Positions 55,538 through 64,000 of a DNA stretch of 64,000 bases are shown in pieces (position 1 is the stretch's first letter; every line of letters starts with the position of its first letter). The DNA is from Blastomussa wellsi (lineage: Eukaryota; Cnidaria; Anthozoa; Scleractinia; Plerogyridae), in NCBI GenBank assembly GCA_947652115.1, contig OX393570.1:12606950-12670949 (forward strand), given 5' to 3'. Under the pieces are notes generated by a model. It was not told where the DNA came from. It was given only the letters and a program-made list of their open reading frames with translations, and did not search any database. A program made the position numbers and the translations under genes.

Positions 55538-56003
55538 TATTCCATTGTCCGTAAAAGGATCAATTGTCCGTATGTTAAAGAATTGCTTGTTTTAGCGGCA
55601 CGTTTAACAGTTGAATGAAGGCATTCGAGCAAAGTGTTCTGCGAACTAAGCCATTTCCCCGTATCTATTAAATTAGAAGTTTATGTGCAAACCAGTGGGG
55701 AACATTCTTATATTGGTAGGGGAAAGTGTGCCAGCAAGCTCTTGTGAAAGACAGTGGAGGTTTTGTGAAAGTCCTGTAACATTTTTTAACTATTTTGTCA
55801 CAACTGAAAAGTTGATAATAAAAACCATCACGTTTCAGCCCTAAATTTGAGAATAACTTAATTCTTATTTCTGATTATATACTATCAGTGTTACTCATAG
55901 TGGCTAATTTTATTTTGCGGTACACGTAGTGGGTAATTTTATTACACGGACGATATAAAAAGTACATTTGTTTTGTATCGTTTCGTTTCCATTGTAGATG
56001 TGA

Positions 56004-56009
56004 AATAAA
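56004..56009 (+). terminator. candidate SMC4 polyadenylation signal
   Basis: AATAAA about 470 bp after the SMC4 stop codon, within AT-rich sequence. There is also a weaker AATAAA at about 55818. Which is used cannot be told from sequence. Confidence 0.3.
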
Positions 56010-56189
56010 GTATACATGTTTCTCTTCCTTCTCCGAGACACACGCAACCGGCGCAAGAGACACGTTGTCCAGCCAGGGGTTAAAAAGTAGGGACATGTGG
56101 GCGGAGGTCAACCAGTATTTCAGCAAGCACGCGGATAGCAATATAAACGCCTCCAAGTTCTACACAGGAGATACGTTCGCGCAGTTCAT

Positions 56190-56430
56190 TGATCTTCGCA
56201 ACCTCGTCCCCAGGGCTATCCGCGTGGTGCCCCCGTCAAATGGTCCCTGTGCAGGCTGTTTTATCGAGCGATACGATTGGTTTATTTAAATGTCGAATAT
56301 ATTCTTGCATTTGATTGGCGCACGTTTCGAAATTATGGCGAAGCTATGACGACAATAAATTCATAAAACTCCTGGACTCTCTGAAAGTCCCTTGCTGTTA
56401 TTGCGTTCAAAATTAGTAGTGAAAAGATGA
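56190..56430. repeat. dispersed repeat downstream of SMC4, copy 1
   Basis: AACCTCGTCCCCAGGGCTAT, GTGCAGGCTGTTTT and AAAACTCCTGGA...GTAGTGAAAAGATGATTTCA recur at 57033-57285. Confidence 0.65.
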
Positions 56431-57032
56431 TTTCATGGTTAAATTATGAAGTAACACTCTGCACTATCTGAGATTCTCTCACTTTTTAATTCATATTAGA
56501 ATTTTAGAATTTTTGACTTCGTATTTTTATTCAGCTTGATAATCTTCTCTCTTCTTGACATTGTTAAATGTAGATGTAAACGACTATCGCGTGTAAACTA
56601 TCACGTGTTATAATTTAATTTTTATTTCAGCACACTGAATTGTATGGGCCATTTTTCTCAAATGCTCGAGCAAAATCAATAAAGATGGTCACAGAAACAA
56701 AATCTGCTAAAATTATGTGGATGCGGCTTATAGCCAGTGATTTGAGTTTTAAAGCAATCGCGTCCCCAGAGCCCGCGTTTCCCTAGACCAGCGGCCGGGA
56801 AACGTGAAGCTCTGGGGGCATACATTTTGGAATAACCGAATTCTGGTTATCGGGTATCATTTCGCATGCGTCAGACACTCCCGTGCCTCTACTGCGCACG
56901 TGTTAGACACCGTCTGAGTCAACTTGACCGCGGACGGCTCGGAAGATATCTGACGCGTGCAAAGTAGAGGCACGGGGTGTCTGACGCATGCACATTGATA
57001 CCGGATAATTCCAAAATGAATGCTCCCAGAGC

Positions 57033-57285
57033 AACCTCGTCCCCTGGGCCATCCGCGTGGTGACTCCCACAAATGGCCCTGGTGCAGGCTGTTTTGTTAC
57101 GCGTGACGAAATTTTGGCGCAGCATGACAATCTGACGATGTCGACTGCCACGTAACACGTCAGCGCATGCAAAGTAAAAAATAAAATCGCAAAACTCCTG
57201 GAACCCCTAAATGTCTCTGGATTTTTGGCGCTCAAAATTGTTAGTAGTGAAAAGACGATTTCAGGGTTGACTTGTATGATCTTTT
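57033..57285. repeat. dispersed repeat downstream of SMC4, copy 2
   Basis: Second, diverged copy in the same orientation, with CAACCTCGTCCCCTGGGCCA. Confidence 0.65.
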
Positions 57286-57581
57286 CACTCAGGCTATTAA
57301 AGAAAAAAAAATTCGTTAAATCCAAGCACGCGCAAATCACGAAAGTATTATTAGTAATCTTAGTGCGCGAGCTAACACAATAATGAGCCTTTGCAACTGC
57401 GCTTTGAAATGAAAACTTGTACAGCTGTCACCACATCCACATTTTTACAACTATCGTATTGCTGCGACAAGAAAGGGACGTTTGCAAACGAAGTCGGTCC
57501 CATGCCCCATCTCGAACACAATTTGAAAACGAGGCAATCTTCAAGGATTTCTGCAGATTTTTTAACTTGCGACTATGGACC

Positions 57582-57662
57582 GGCTAACCGGAGTGCTTTG
57601 TAGGCTAACCGTAGTGCTTAGTAGGCTAACCAAAGCGCATAGTAGGCTAACCGAAGCGCTAC
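57582..57662. repeat. 22-bp tandem repeat
   Basis: Four copies of GGCTAACCGnAGTGCTTAGTA. Confidence 0.85.
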
Positions 57663-58124
57663 TTGTCCCCAAGGCCTTTATGTACGTTATTTGAAGAAGA
57701 AACTTGATGATGCAGGGCTGATCGAACAGCTTGAAACTTAATTAAAATACCATCAGTTTCCTAGCATCATTAAGTTTGCTTTTTAAAAGTTTATGGCTGA
57801 TCCTGCTCCTGTTTGGTAAAGTGGTCCCTGCATCATTTACAGAAGTCTATTTGAAGAAGATCGTTTGGAAATCAAGCGCGAGAAACATCGCGAAACGCGG
57901 TGGTGGTGGCTGTCAAGCTGGCGCGCCCTCCATATCTACATCTACATAAGGGGGAGTCCTGTACAGGGGGATACCCATCACAGCAGGGCTTATATCAAAA
58001 ATTAAAAAGGAAAGGGGAAAATAAATAATAATAACAATAACCTAACAAATGTAAAATAGATACATATTATAAAAATAAATAAAAAATACAATTAATGTTG
58101 CATGTAAAAAAAATAATAATAACT

Positions 58125-58870
58125 TTATTTTAAAAGTGTCAATGTATCTAGCACTACTGTGCTAATTGGGGACACTGTAAATACGTAAAAAAATATTGTA
58201 AATTAAACAGAAAGTTCTTAAAAATCCCAACTGGCAGGAGGCAGACCAGTTGGCTATTTACAAAGCGTGGAGGAGTTGAATTCGGGACCACCAAAGACAA
58301 GTCCGTTTTAGTGGCAGGGAGGAGGAGTCGAACCCGGGACCACCGGATTACAAGTCCAGCGCCCTGACCAGTAGACCTCCATACTAGTTAAAATTGGATT
58401 AATGTGAACTACATGTTCACAAGTGCTTGCTTAAATAATGGAGTTTTAGCTATGTCTATAATATTGCTAGGCAATGGGTTCCATTCCTTAATGGTTCTAC
58501 AATAAAATGAGTTTCTGTAGGCTTCAGTGTTTGGTTTTAGTTCAATGAACCTTTCTTTATGATAGGATCGTAGTTGACAATTGCGCCTTTTTATATAGCT
58601 TGGGATTTCTAATGCTGATTCACCATTGATTGTTTTATGAAGCGTTGTTAAGCGAGCGACTTTGCTGCTTTAAAGAGAAGGCCAATCTAGATCATTAAGC
58701 AAATTTGTGACAGTTCCAGGTGTTCGCTGCCAACAATTCTTCACAAATCGTGCAGATCGCCATTGTACAACTTCTATTTGCATTATGTGCTTGTCCATCC
58801 AGGGATACCATACTTGGTTTGCGTAGTAGTAGGCTGAGTCGGCCCCAGTCGTCTCCTGTGAGAAAATAGC
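58125..58870 (-). mobile_element. LINE 3' fragment (second CR1-like family)
   Basis: The - strand gives VWYPWMDKHIMQIEVVQWRS and ARFVKNCWQRTPGTVTNLLN, then after frame changes YIKRRNCQLRSYHKERFIEL and NSFYCRTIKEWNPLP, the conserved C-terminus of a CR1-like ORF2. It is followed by a 3' UTR with a tRNA-like segment and an AATAAAGTTATTATTATT end at 58105-58130. Confidence 0.8.
58312..58385 (-). repeat. tRNA-like segment in the LINE 3' UTR
   Basis: The - strand reads GGTCAGGGCGCTGGACTTGTAATCCGG then TCCCGGGTTCGACTCC. The anticodon stem and loop pair (CTGGA / TCCGG, loop CTTGTAA, anticodon TGT, Thr-like) and a B-box is present, but the T-stem and acceptor do not pair. A tRNA-derived tail, not a tRNA gene. 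Confidence 0.55.
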
Positions 58871-61019
58871 AAGACGCGATGGCTGATGGCAAGGAGGTAA
58901 GGCGGGAGACCGTTTCTGCCTCCTTCCCATCATTCCCCGCGCTTGTTATTTTTTCTGATAGGAGACGACTGGGGACGAGTCAGAGTAGTAGGAGACTATC
59001 CGCGTTCCGCGTAGCGAATCAAATACAGCTCGCTAGCAGAGGGGCATTTTGTCTGCGCATGTTCTGTAGAGAATACTTTAAGGAGAGTAACCGCTGATGT
59101 GCGCCCGGAGGGTGTAATTTGCAGGTCGCAGGTTGTTAATGATAATGACAATAATAATAATTGCAGAAATCACAACAAACTGAAGGTGATATAAACACTT
59201 GTGCACTTAACAGGCTATGAATGTACTTCACCCAAATATTATAGGATTTGCACAAATAGCTTCGAAAATAGTGAACGTATTGTGAAGCAGGGAGAGTTAT
59301 CTTTTCTTTGCAGGTTGCCAGAAGTAAGTAATTAATTCGTGGTTCAAATCTACGTGTTACCATCCCCCCTCCCGGGCACATCCCCGGGCATTTGCGGTCT
59401 ATTCCCCCCAACCGGGCACACAGAACGCCTCGTTAACCATAAGTACGTCATTTTGTGTACAAATCGGAACAAAATTGAGATAAAAATACTGATTTCTGAA
59501 AAAGTAGCAAAAGAAGACATTTTTCAAGACCTACACTTTTCTGAAAGCGACCGCGAAGTCCCTCGCTTCTCGCAACTTATGCCCCATTCACACCAACAAA
59601 ACTTGTTAAATTAAACCAGGTTTTAAAAAAAATGTAAATCAACATCAGAAGATTGAAAGACTGACTTTTATGTAAGATTCAAGTAAGTTCTAATGTGTGC
59701 TATTTGAAGTCAGCAATCATCAGCTAGTAACTTTTATGAACAAAACAATTTTAAACCGGGTTTAACTAAACAGCTTTTAAACGTGTTTAAGCTTTGGTGT
59801 GAATCGGGTCTTAACCACTTATAAGAGCCGACTCGCATTTGTTGTACTTCTACTCACGAATTTGAACGCTTTTCTAGACTGTATATTTATTATGAATAAC
59901 AGAGACTACATATATAGCATAAGAAATTATGTTTATAAAGAAAACTGAAGGAAAAATCTACCCGTTCGTCTCGCCACTTCCTCGAAAGAATAAGAAAGGA
60001 GCTTGCAACCAGCAAACAGAACTAGCAAAAAAACCTTCAAAAGCGCATTTCAATTTTAAAAGATTATTCTTCTCTAATCAGACGGCTACAATTGGGAGCA
60101 GCTACAGAATTCAGGACCAATTCTCGTTACTTGTTTCTGGTTGTAGAAGAGCTATTCAGAAACACAAACAAGAAGGTCACTCTATCATATCACGCTTGTG
60201 CTGCATGAAAATACATCTGAGAAATTAAAGTACATTACTGTCTGTAAATCTTTTGTGCTCTCGCAATTGTAAAAATTAACAATCGTTGTTTCGCTTATAA
60301 TGTTTGTTGACATGAGTCTAGCTAGGAAACAGAAAGTATCAATGTCAAGGAAAGAAAAGTTGGCTTGTGCTATTAGCATCAATATGGCAATTATATACAT
60401 ACTGACTGTCACTGAGGTCATTAAGTCAAGCCCTACCTGAAATTTAAAAGGAGATAAGAGCACCTTTAACATGGCCTTCAGATAAATTAATACATGTATA
60501 TGTACGGACCTTCATAACTCTATTTTGTTTGTGGTAAAGTTTATATTAGGGTTCTATTTGTGTCCAGTGCCTACGCAACATTGCAAGAATACCTTTTTAA
60601 GTAATTATTCTATTTATATTACCCAGTAACATATATTTAGTATTTGCTTAGCATTTTGGATATATTTTTTTAAAAAAGCACTTTAAATAACAGAAACTCT
60701 AATATTACCTCTGTGTGCATTTTTGCTTACATGAATAAAAGGTGTCTCTCCTGGTAGTCCTGACACACAAATACCATGAGGGTTCTGGCGCAGCTGCGCA
60801 CAGTTGGTTGCGTAGTGGTGGCGGGGTGGAGGGGAGGCGAGGGTCAGCTGCGCACAGTTGGGTGCAGGGGGTGGCAGCGGGTTACGCAAACACGAGTTAC
60901 GAGAGCGAAAAAAAGCAAACAAATTTCAGCTACCAAATTTGCAGCTCGCTTGAAACACGAGTAAACAAAAGAGCGAGACACCCAGCCAAGCGGCGGATGT
61001 GCACAAATAATATTCCCTG
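58871..61019. other. region between LINE fragment and element B, no gene supported
   Basis: Only short ORFs without motifs. GC-rich near-repeated GGCGCAGCTGCGCACAGTTG / GGTCAGCTGCGCACAGTTGG lies at 60785-60870, possibly close to the left end of element B. Confidence 0.4.
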
Positions 61020-61520
61020 TTGAAGAAATGCATGCGTAAGTATATACGAATTTGCGCCAGAATTAATTTTCCATTTGAAGAAATCTCAGCACAAGTATAT
61101 ACGCAAACATGGCTGTACCAAACGAATTTCTGCAAATGTTTTACGGCGGCGAAGCAAAACATGAGGGAAAGTCGTCTAACGGCTCGATTTCAGAGGCAAT
61201 TCAAAACCTCCCAGCCAAGCTTCGTGATATACAAAGAATATCTTACCTTCATGATAAAGCAGAAATTGGCCCTTGGTTTTGACTTAATTCACCACCAAAT
61301 TGAATTGGCACCATTTTGTCAAGAGAAAAAAAGGATCACAAAAATTATACTTCGCAAAAATTATAATAGCGGCGCGATAAATGAAATGTGTCCCCTGTGT
61401 TTCAAAAACGGAAAGATAGAGTTTTTCGGCAATCCTGTATGCATCTATTGTTTTGCACGTGAAAAGTTATTGTCTTTTTATACGTTCCACGTGAGGTCAG
61501 AAACCGGAAGTTCAAGATAA
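61020..61520 (+). CDS. zinc-ribbon protein at the left end of element B
   Basis: The C-terminal part has MCPLCFKNGKIEFFGNP and VCIYCF, a four-cysteine zinc ribbon. The start is uncertain: ATG 61109 in another frame opens a clean 57-residue ORF (MAVPNEFLQMFYGGE, stop 61282) upstream of the ribbon, so the true gene may start there and be frameshifted near 61260-61280. Function unknown. Confidence 0.5.
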   Translation: MKKCMRKYIRICARINFPFEEISAQVYTQTWLYQTNFCKCFTAAKQNMRESRLTARFQRQFKTSQPSFVIYKEYLTFMIKQKLALGFDLIHHQIELAPFCQEKKRITKIILRKNYNSGAINEMCPLCFKNGKIEFFGNPVCIYCFAREKLLSFYTFHVRSETGSSR

Positions 61521-61558
61521 TTCTGTTTTGAACGGAAGCTGAAAAGAGAGAAAGCGTC

Positions 61559-61705
61559 ATGTTTCTGTTGTTTATTCATATCATCACATACGCAATTTAT
61601 GAATTTTCTTCACCGCCACTGAATTATGTAAGAAGAATAACATATGAGTGTGTTCAGGCTATTGAAGAGGCACAGAAACGAGCTTCGATTAACCCAAAAA
61701 AATAA
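61559..61705 (+). CDS. 48-residue protein with N-terminal hydrophobic helix (element B)
   Basis: MFLLFIHIITYAIYEF start, then a charged helix (RITYECVQAIEEAQKR) and TAA. Too short to be certain; the position between two element genes supports it. Confidence 0.35.
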   Translation: MFLLFIHIITYAIYEFSSPPLNYVRRITYECVQAIEEAQKRASINPKK

Positions 61706-61783
61706 CTCTAGCCGGTCACGCGTGATAGCCGCGTCTATTGTTAATAACACTAGGAGATATTTTTATTTTTTTAGACTCAAAGT

Positions 61784-62414
61784 TTAGTTCAAATTTGTGC
61801 TTGACGCTGTCAGTTTTTTTCGAAGTTCTTGACGAAGTTCGTGGCGAATCTGTTTTTTTATCGTTTCAATATTCGGTGAATCGGTCGGCTTCGCGAAATT
61901 TTCCCGCAATCTTTCTTTAAGTTCGCGATATTTTTGCATTTCACCAGAGATCATTTTAAATTCAGCGTCGGAAACATTACCGTCATCGAGAGCTTGAGAT
62001 ACATATCCTTTTATCGAGTCATGCTTTGCTAGAGCCAAAGCTTGAATTTTCATATGCTATTTTCCTTTCCAACTTCCTGTTAACAACTGACAGACCTGTT
62101 GAAGCAAAACCTGAAAGAGCTGCAATTCCAGCGACAGGCGCTCCGACCACAATTCCGACACCAGTAACAGAAGTTGCTACGGCTCCGGAAGACAGGGAGA
62201 CAGATACAGCGCCAAGAGACACCGCGGAATAGTGGATAATTTTGCGGGCTTTCTTGTATTTTTTTAATACAAGTCTCCGTTGTTCGGCTTCATCGGAGAT
62301 TTCTTTTTCAATTTTGCTGATCTCAGTAAGCCGGAAATTTTCGGTTCTTTCCAGTGGGGGAAGCTCTGGATAAATAGGTGGAGCACTCGGCTGCAAGACA
62401 TTTGACGAAGACAT
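61784..62414 (-). pseudogene. glycine-rich membrane protein family, frameshifted (element B)
   Basis: Homologue of 9296-9905 from ATG 62414 (MSSSNVLQPSAPPIYPEL). The frame shifts near 62045, where A has a few extra bases; the C-terminal part (KIQALALAKHDS to TASSTN) is readable in another frame and has no stop where A has one. GATATACCATG precedes the start. Confidence 0.65.
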
Positions 62415-62438
62415 GGTATATCAACAGATTATATTTTT

Positions 62439-63093
62439 TCAAATGATTTGCAATTCGAGTTCAAGGGGGTGTTCGTTAAAATCAAAAAGCTCACCGTCCA
62501 CGTCTTTGACTGAAAGCGTGACGCTGTTGACATATATGTGAGTCGAAGCGTCACGAAAGGGCATCTGTTCGCCCGTTTGATAGTTGACTTTTTTGAAAGC
62601 CTCCCCTCGGATGTCAAACTTTGCAAGAAGGGTTGAAGCTTGAAGGGTTGAAGACCAAATTTTGATTGTGGTCAACCAAGTCACAATGGACAAAGTAAGT
62701 AGTCGGTATTCGAAGCCGTTTGACGAAAGTTATAAACATCAAATCGCGGGAAATGCCTTTGTCAAGAGTTATTTTTTTATCCCCAAAGTTGTCAATTACC
62801 ATTACACCAGCTGGTGTATTGATTTGAGTGGGAAGTTTTACATTGAATTTAGCGAAAGCATTTTCAATATTTTGAGCCATACTTTCAAGAGTGTAATGCC
62901 CTCTGGGGAATGTTATGCGAACAGCCCGTTTACCATCAAGATCAGACGTTGCAATTACTCCATCTTTTTTCAAATTATGCCACAAATTTCGAAGCGAACA
63001 AGACAACAGCCTTACGAAAGAGGCCTCTGGAGTCGGGTTGTCAAAATAGACGGTGCATGGATTAGAAGACGTAGAAATACTAAGCACAACCAT
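62439..63093 (-). pseudogene. putative jelly-roll virion protein, frameshifted (element B)
   Basis: From ATG 63093 ([20 protein letters not shown]) the frame is open through [11 protein letters not shown]. It then shifts near 62640, at a short duplicated GAAGGGTTGAAG, and resumes to the end LFDFNEHPLELELQII. More complete than the A copy, including the last beta-strand segment. The capsid-type assignment is inference from pattern. Confidence 0.55.
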
Positions 63094-63159
63094 TTTATTT
63101 TGTTGTGTGCAAATTTTCAATTGAAAAATAACTGGGAATATATAAATCCGCACGTGATT
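63094..63159. promoter_or_regulatory. divergent promoter in element B
   Basis: Keeps TTTTCAATTGAAAAATAACT and GGGAATATATAAA, aligned base for base with 10552-10615 of A. Conservation higher than would be expected for a neutral spacer. Confidence 0.55.
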
Positions 63160-64000
63160 ATGTTTGGATATCTCGGAAAAATAGCGAAGGCTTCCAATGC
63201 GAAGTTTGCACAAGCCAAAGCGTGGGCAGCTTTTTCTGCACGGTTCCCGAGGGCCGACAAAAGCAAATTTGAAGCACAGGTATGTTTTGCGCCGGACAAC
63301 ACAGCAACAGCTGAAATATTCTGGAAAGAGGGTCCAGGCAGTCTGCAAAGCGTATTCGGTTCAGATCCAGAATATTGGAGCGCGGGCATGAAAAGCGCAC
63401 TGGGTTTGGTTGAAGTTGACGGCTTTCCTTTCCAGTTAACGCCCAGTGCAGGTGGTTCGCTGGCGGTTCCAGCATTTCCATTCGAAGACGAGGCGTCACG
63501 TTTGAAGAAAATATTCAACAACAAAGTGAATATTTATGTTTCCCCTGATCAGTATTTTACAACAAAGTTCAGAGAGGTATTCCAAAAAGAACAACAGAAG
63601 TTCGAAACGTCAAAGCCTTCGAAAAAATGGTTGTCGGGACCAAATATGTCTTTTTGGGAACAGCAGCTGAATTTCGCAGTGTGGTGTGCGACGACAGGCT
63701 GCGGAATCTCAAGAGAAGTATTTGACAAAGACAACACAACGTTGAATCTTTCACCACAGGTACGGGCGTTTTATATCTTCCACGTGTACTTCACGGTTTG
63801 GCGCATACTCTTCCAACTCGGAGGTATCCAAAGCTTTAGCGCATTGCCGGGTGGCCCAACATGGAGTCAAACCAACAACAGCTGTGACGAAGCTTCGTGG
63901 AAAAGATTATGTGCAGAGTTCGACGTGCCTCCTTCAACTGATTTCCGCTTCACGCGAGGTCCAAATCACGGGTTGGGGAGCGTTTATATTTATTGTCGCG
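63160..64000 (+). CDS. large virion-like protein (element B, partial at window end)
   Basis: [18 protein letters not shown] start; open for all 280 codons to the window edge, without the MITE region being reached. Homologue of 10616-12416. It has a small insertion relative to A (SGPN after KKWL). Confidence 0.7.
   Translation, partial: MFGYLGKIAKASNAKFAQAKAWAAFSARFPRADKSKFEAQVCFAPDNTATAEIFWKEGPGSLQSVFGSDPEYWSAGMKSALGLVEVDGFPFQLTPSAGGSLAVPAFPFEDEASRLKKIFNNKVNIYVSPDQYFTTKFREVFQKEQQKFETSKPSKKWLSGPNMSFWEQQLNFAVWCATTGCGISREVFDKDNTTLNLSPQVRAFYIFHVYFTVWRILFQLGGIQSFSALPGGPTWSQTNNSCDEASWKRLCAEFDVPPSTDFRFTRGPNHGLGSVYIYCR

Larger units (their letters stand above)
61020..64000. mobile_element. Element B: second Maverick-type element (runs off the window)
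   Basis: The gene order 61784-62414 (-), 62439-63093 (-), divergent promoter, 63160 onward (+) copies that of element A (9296-9905, 9929-10551, 10616 onward). Similarity by eye is about 75-85% at protein level, so it is a related but separate insertion, not a duplication of A. The left-end genes differ from A. The left terminus is not located: the A-type TIR sequence is absent, and the right end is outside the window. Confidence 0.82.

Noticed and set aside
59929..60228. 99-codon ORF
   Set aside because: No recognisable domain and no neighbouring element genes; not supported.
61020..61108. Upstream part of the zinc-ribbon ORF as its true N-terminus
   Set aside because: Irregular composition and a better ATG at 61109 in another frame; start left open.

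Overview
This is a window of animal nuclear DNA. It is AT-rich, its coding sequence is split by introns, and it is full of transposon remains. The repeat content and the viral-like gene families look to me like an anthozoan cnidarian, probably a stony coral; that assignment is inference. The host gene is on the + strand: fifteen consecutive exons (2405-55537) encode the second coiled-coil arm and the C-terminal ATPase head of condensin subunit SMC4. The 5' half of the gene lies left of the window.

The largest non-host object is element A (8338-28111, about 19.8 kb), a Maverick/Polinton-type DNA element lying in the 25-kb SMC4 intron between exons 6 and 7 of the window. It has 201-bp terminal inverted repeats, each folding into a 146-bp hairpin, and a 5-bp target duplication (AAGGC). 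It carries a retrovirus-like integrase and a family-B DNA polymerase with all main exonuclease and polymerase motifs, together with a set of small membrane or coiled-coil proteins and three larger virion-like ORFs. Most long genes are broken by stops or frameshifts. A 3.85-kb internal cassette (about seven genes on the + strand plus the polymerase 3' end) is present three times in direct tandem and is almost identical between copies.

Element B starts near 61 kb and runs off the right edge. It has the same gene order as the left arm of A (two - strand genes, a divergent promoter, then a large + strand gene) but different left-end genes. Shared ORFs are damaged at different places in A and B, apart from one frame that is still open in B.

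The remaining introns and the 3' flank hold a Penelope-like GIY-YIG fragment, several LINE fragments (CR1-like, L1-like and one unclassified), a Crypton-like fragment, a paired-type HTH transposase fragment, many foldback/MITE elements bounded by TTAA, 5S-rRNA-derived and tRNA-derived inverted pairs, and several mini- and microsatellites. Identifications were made by eye without database searches.
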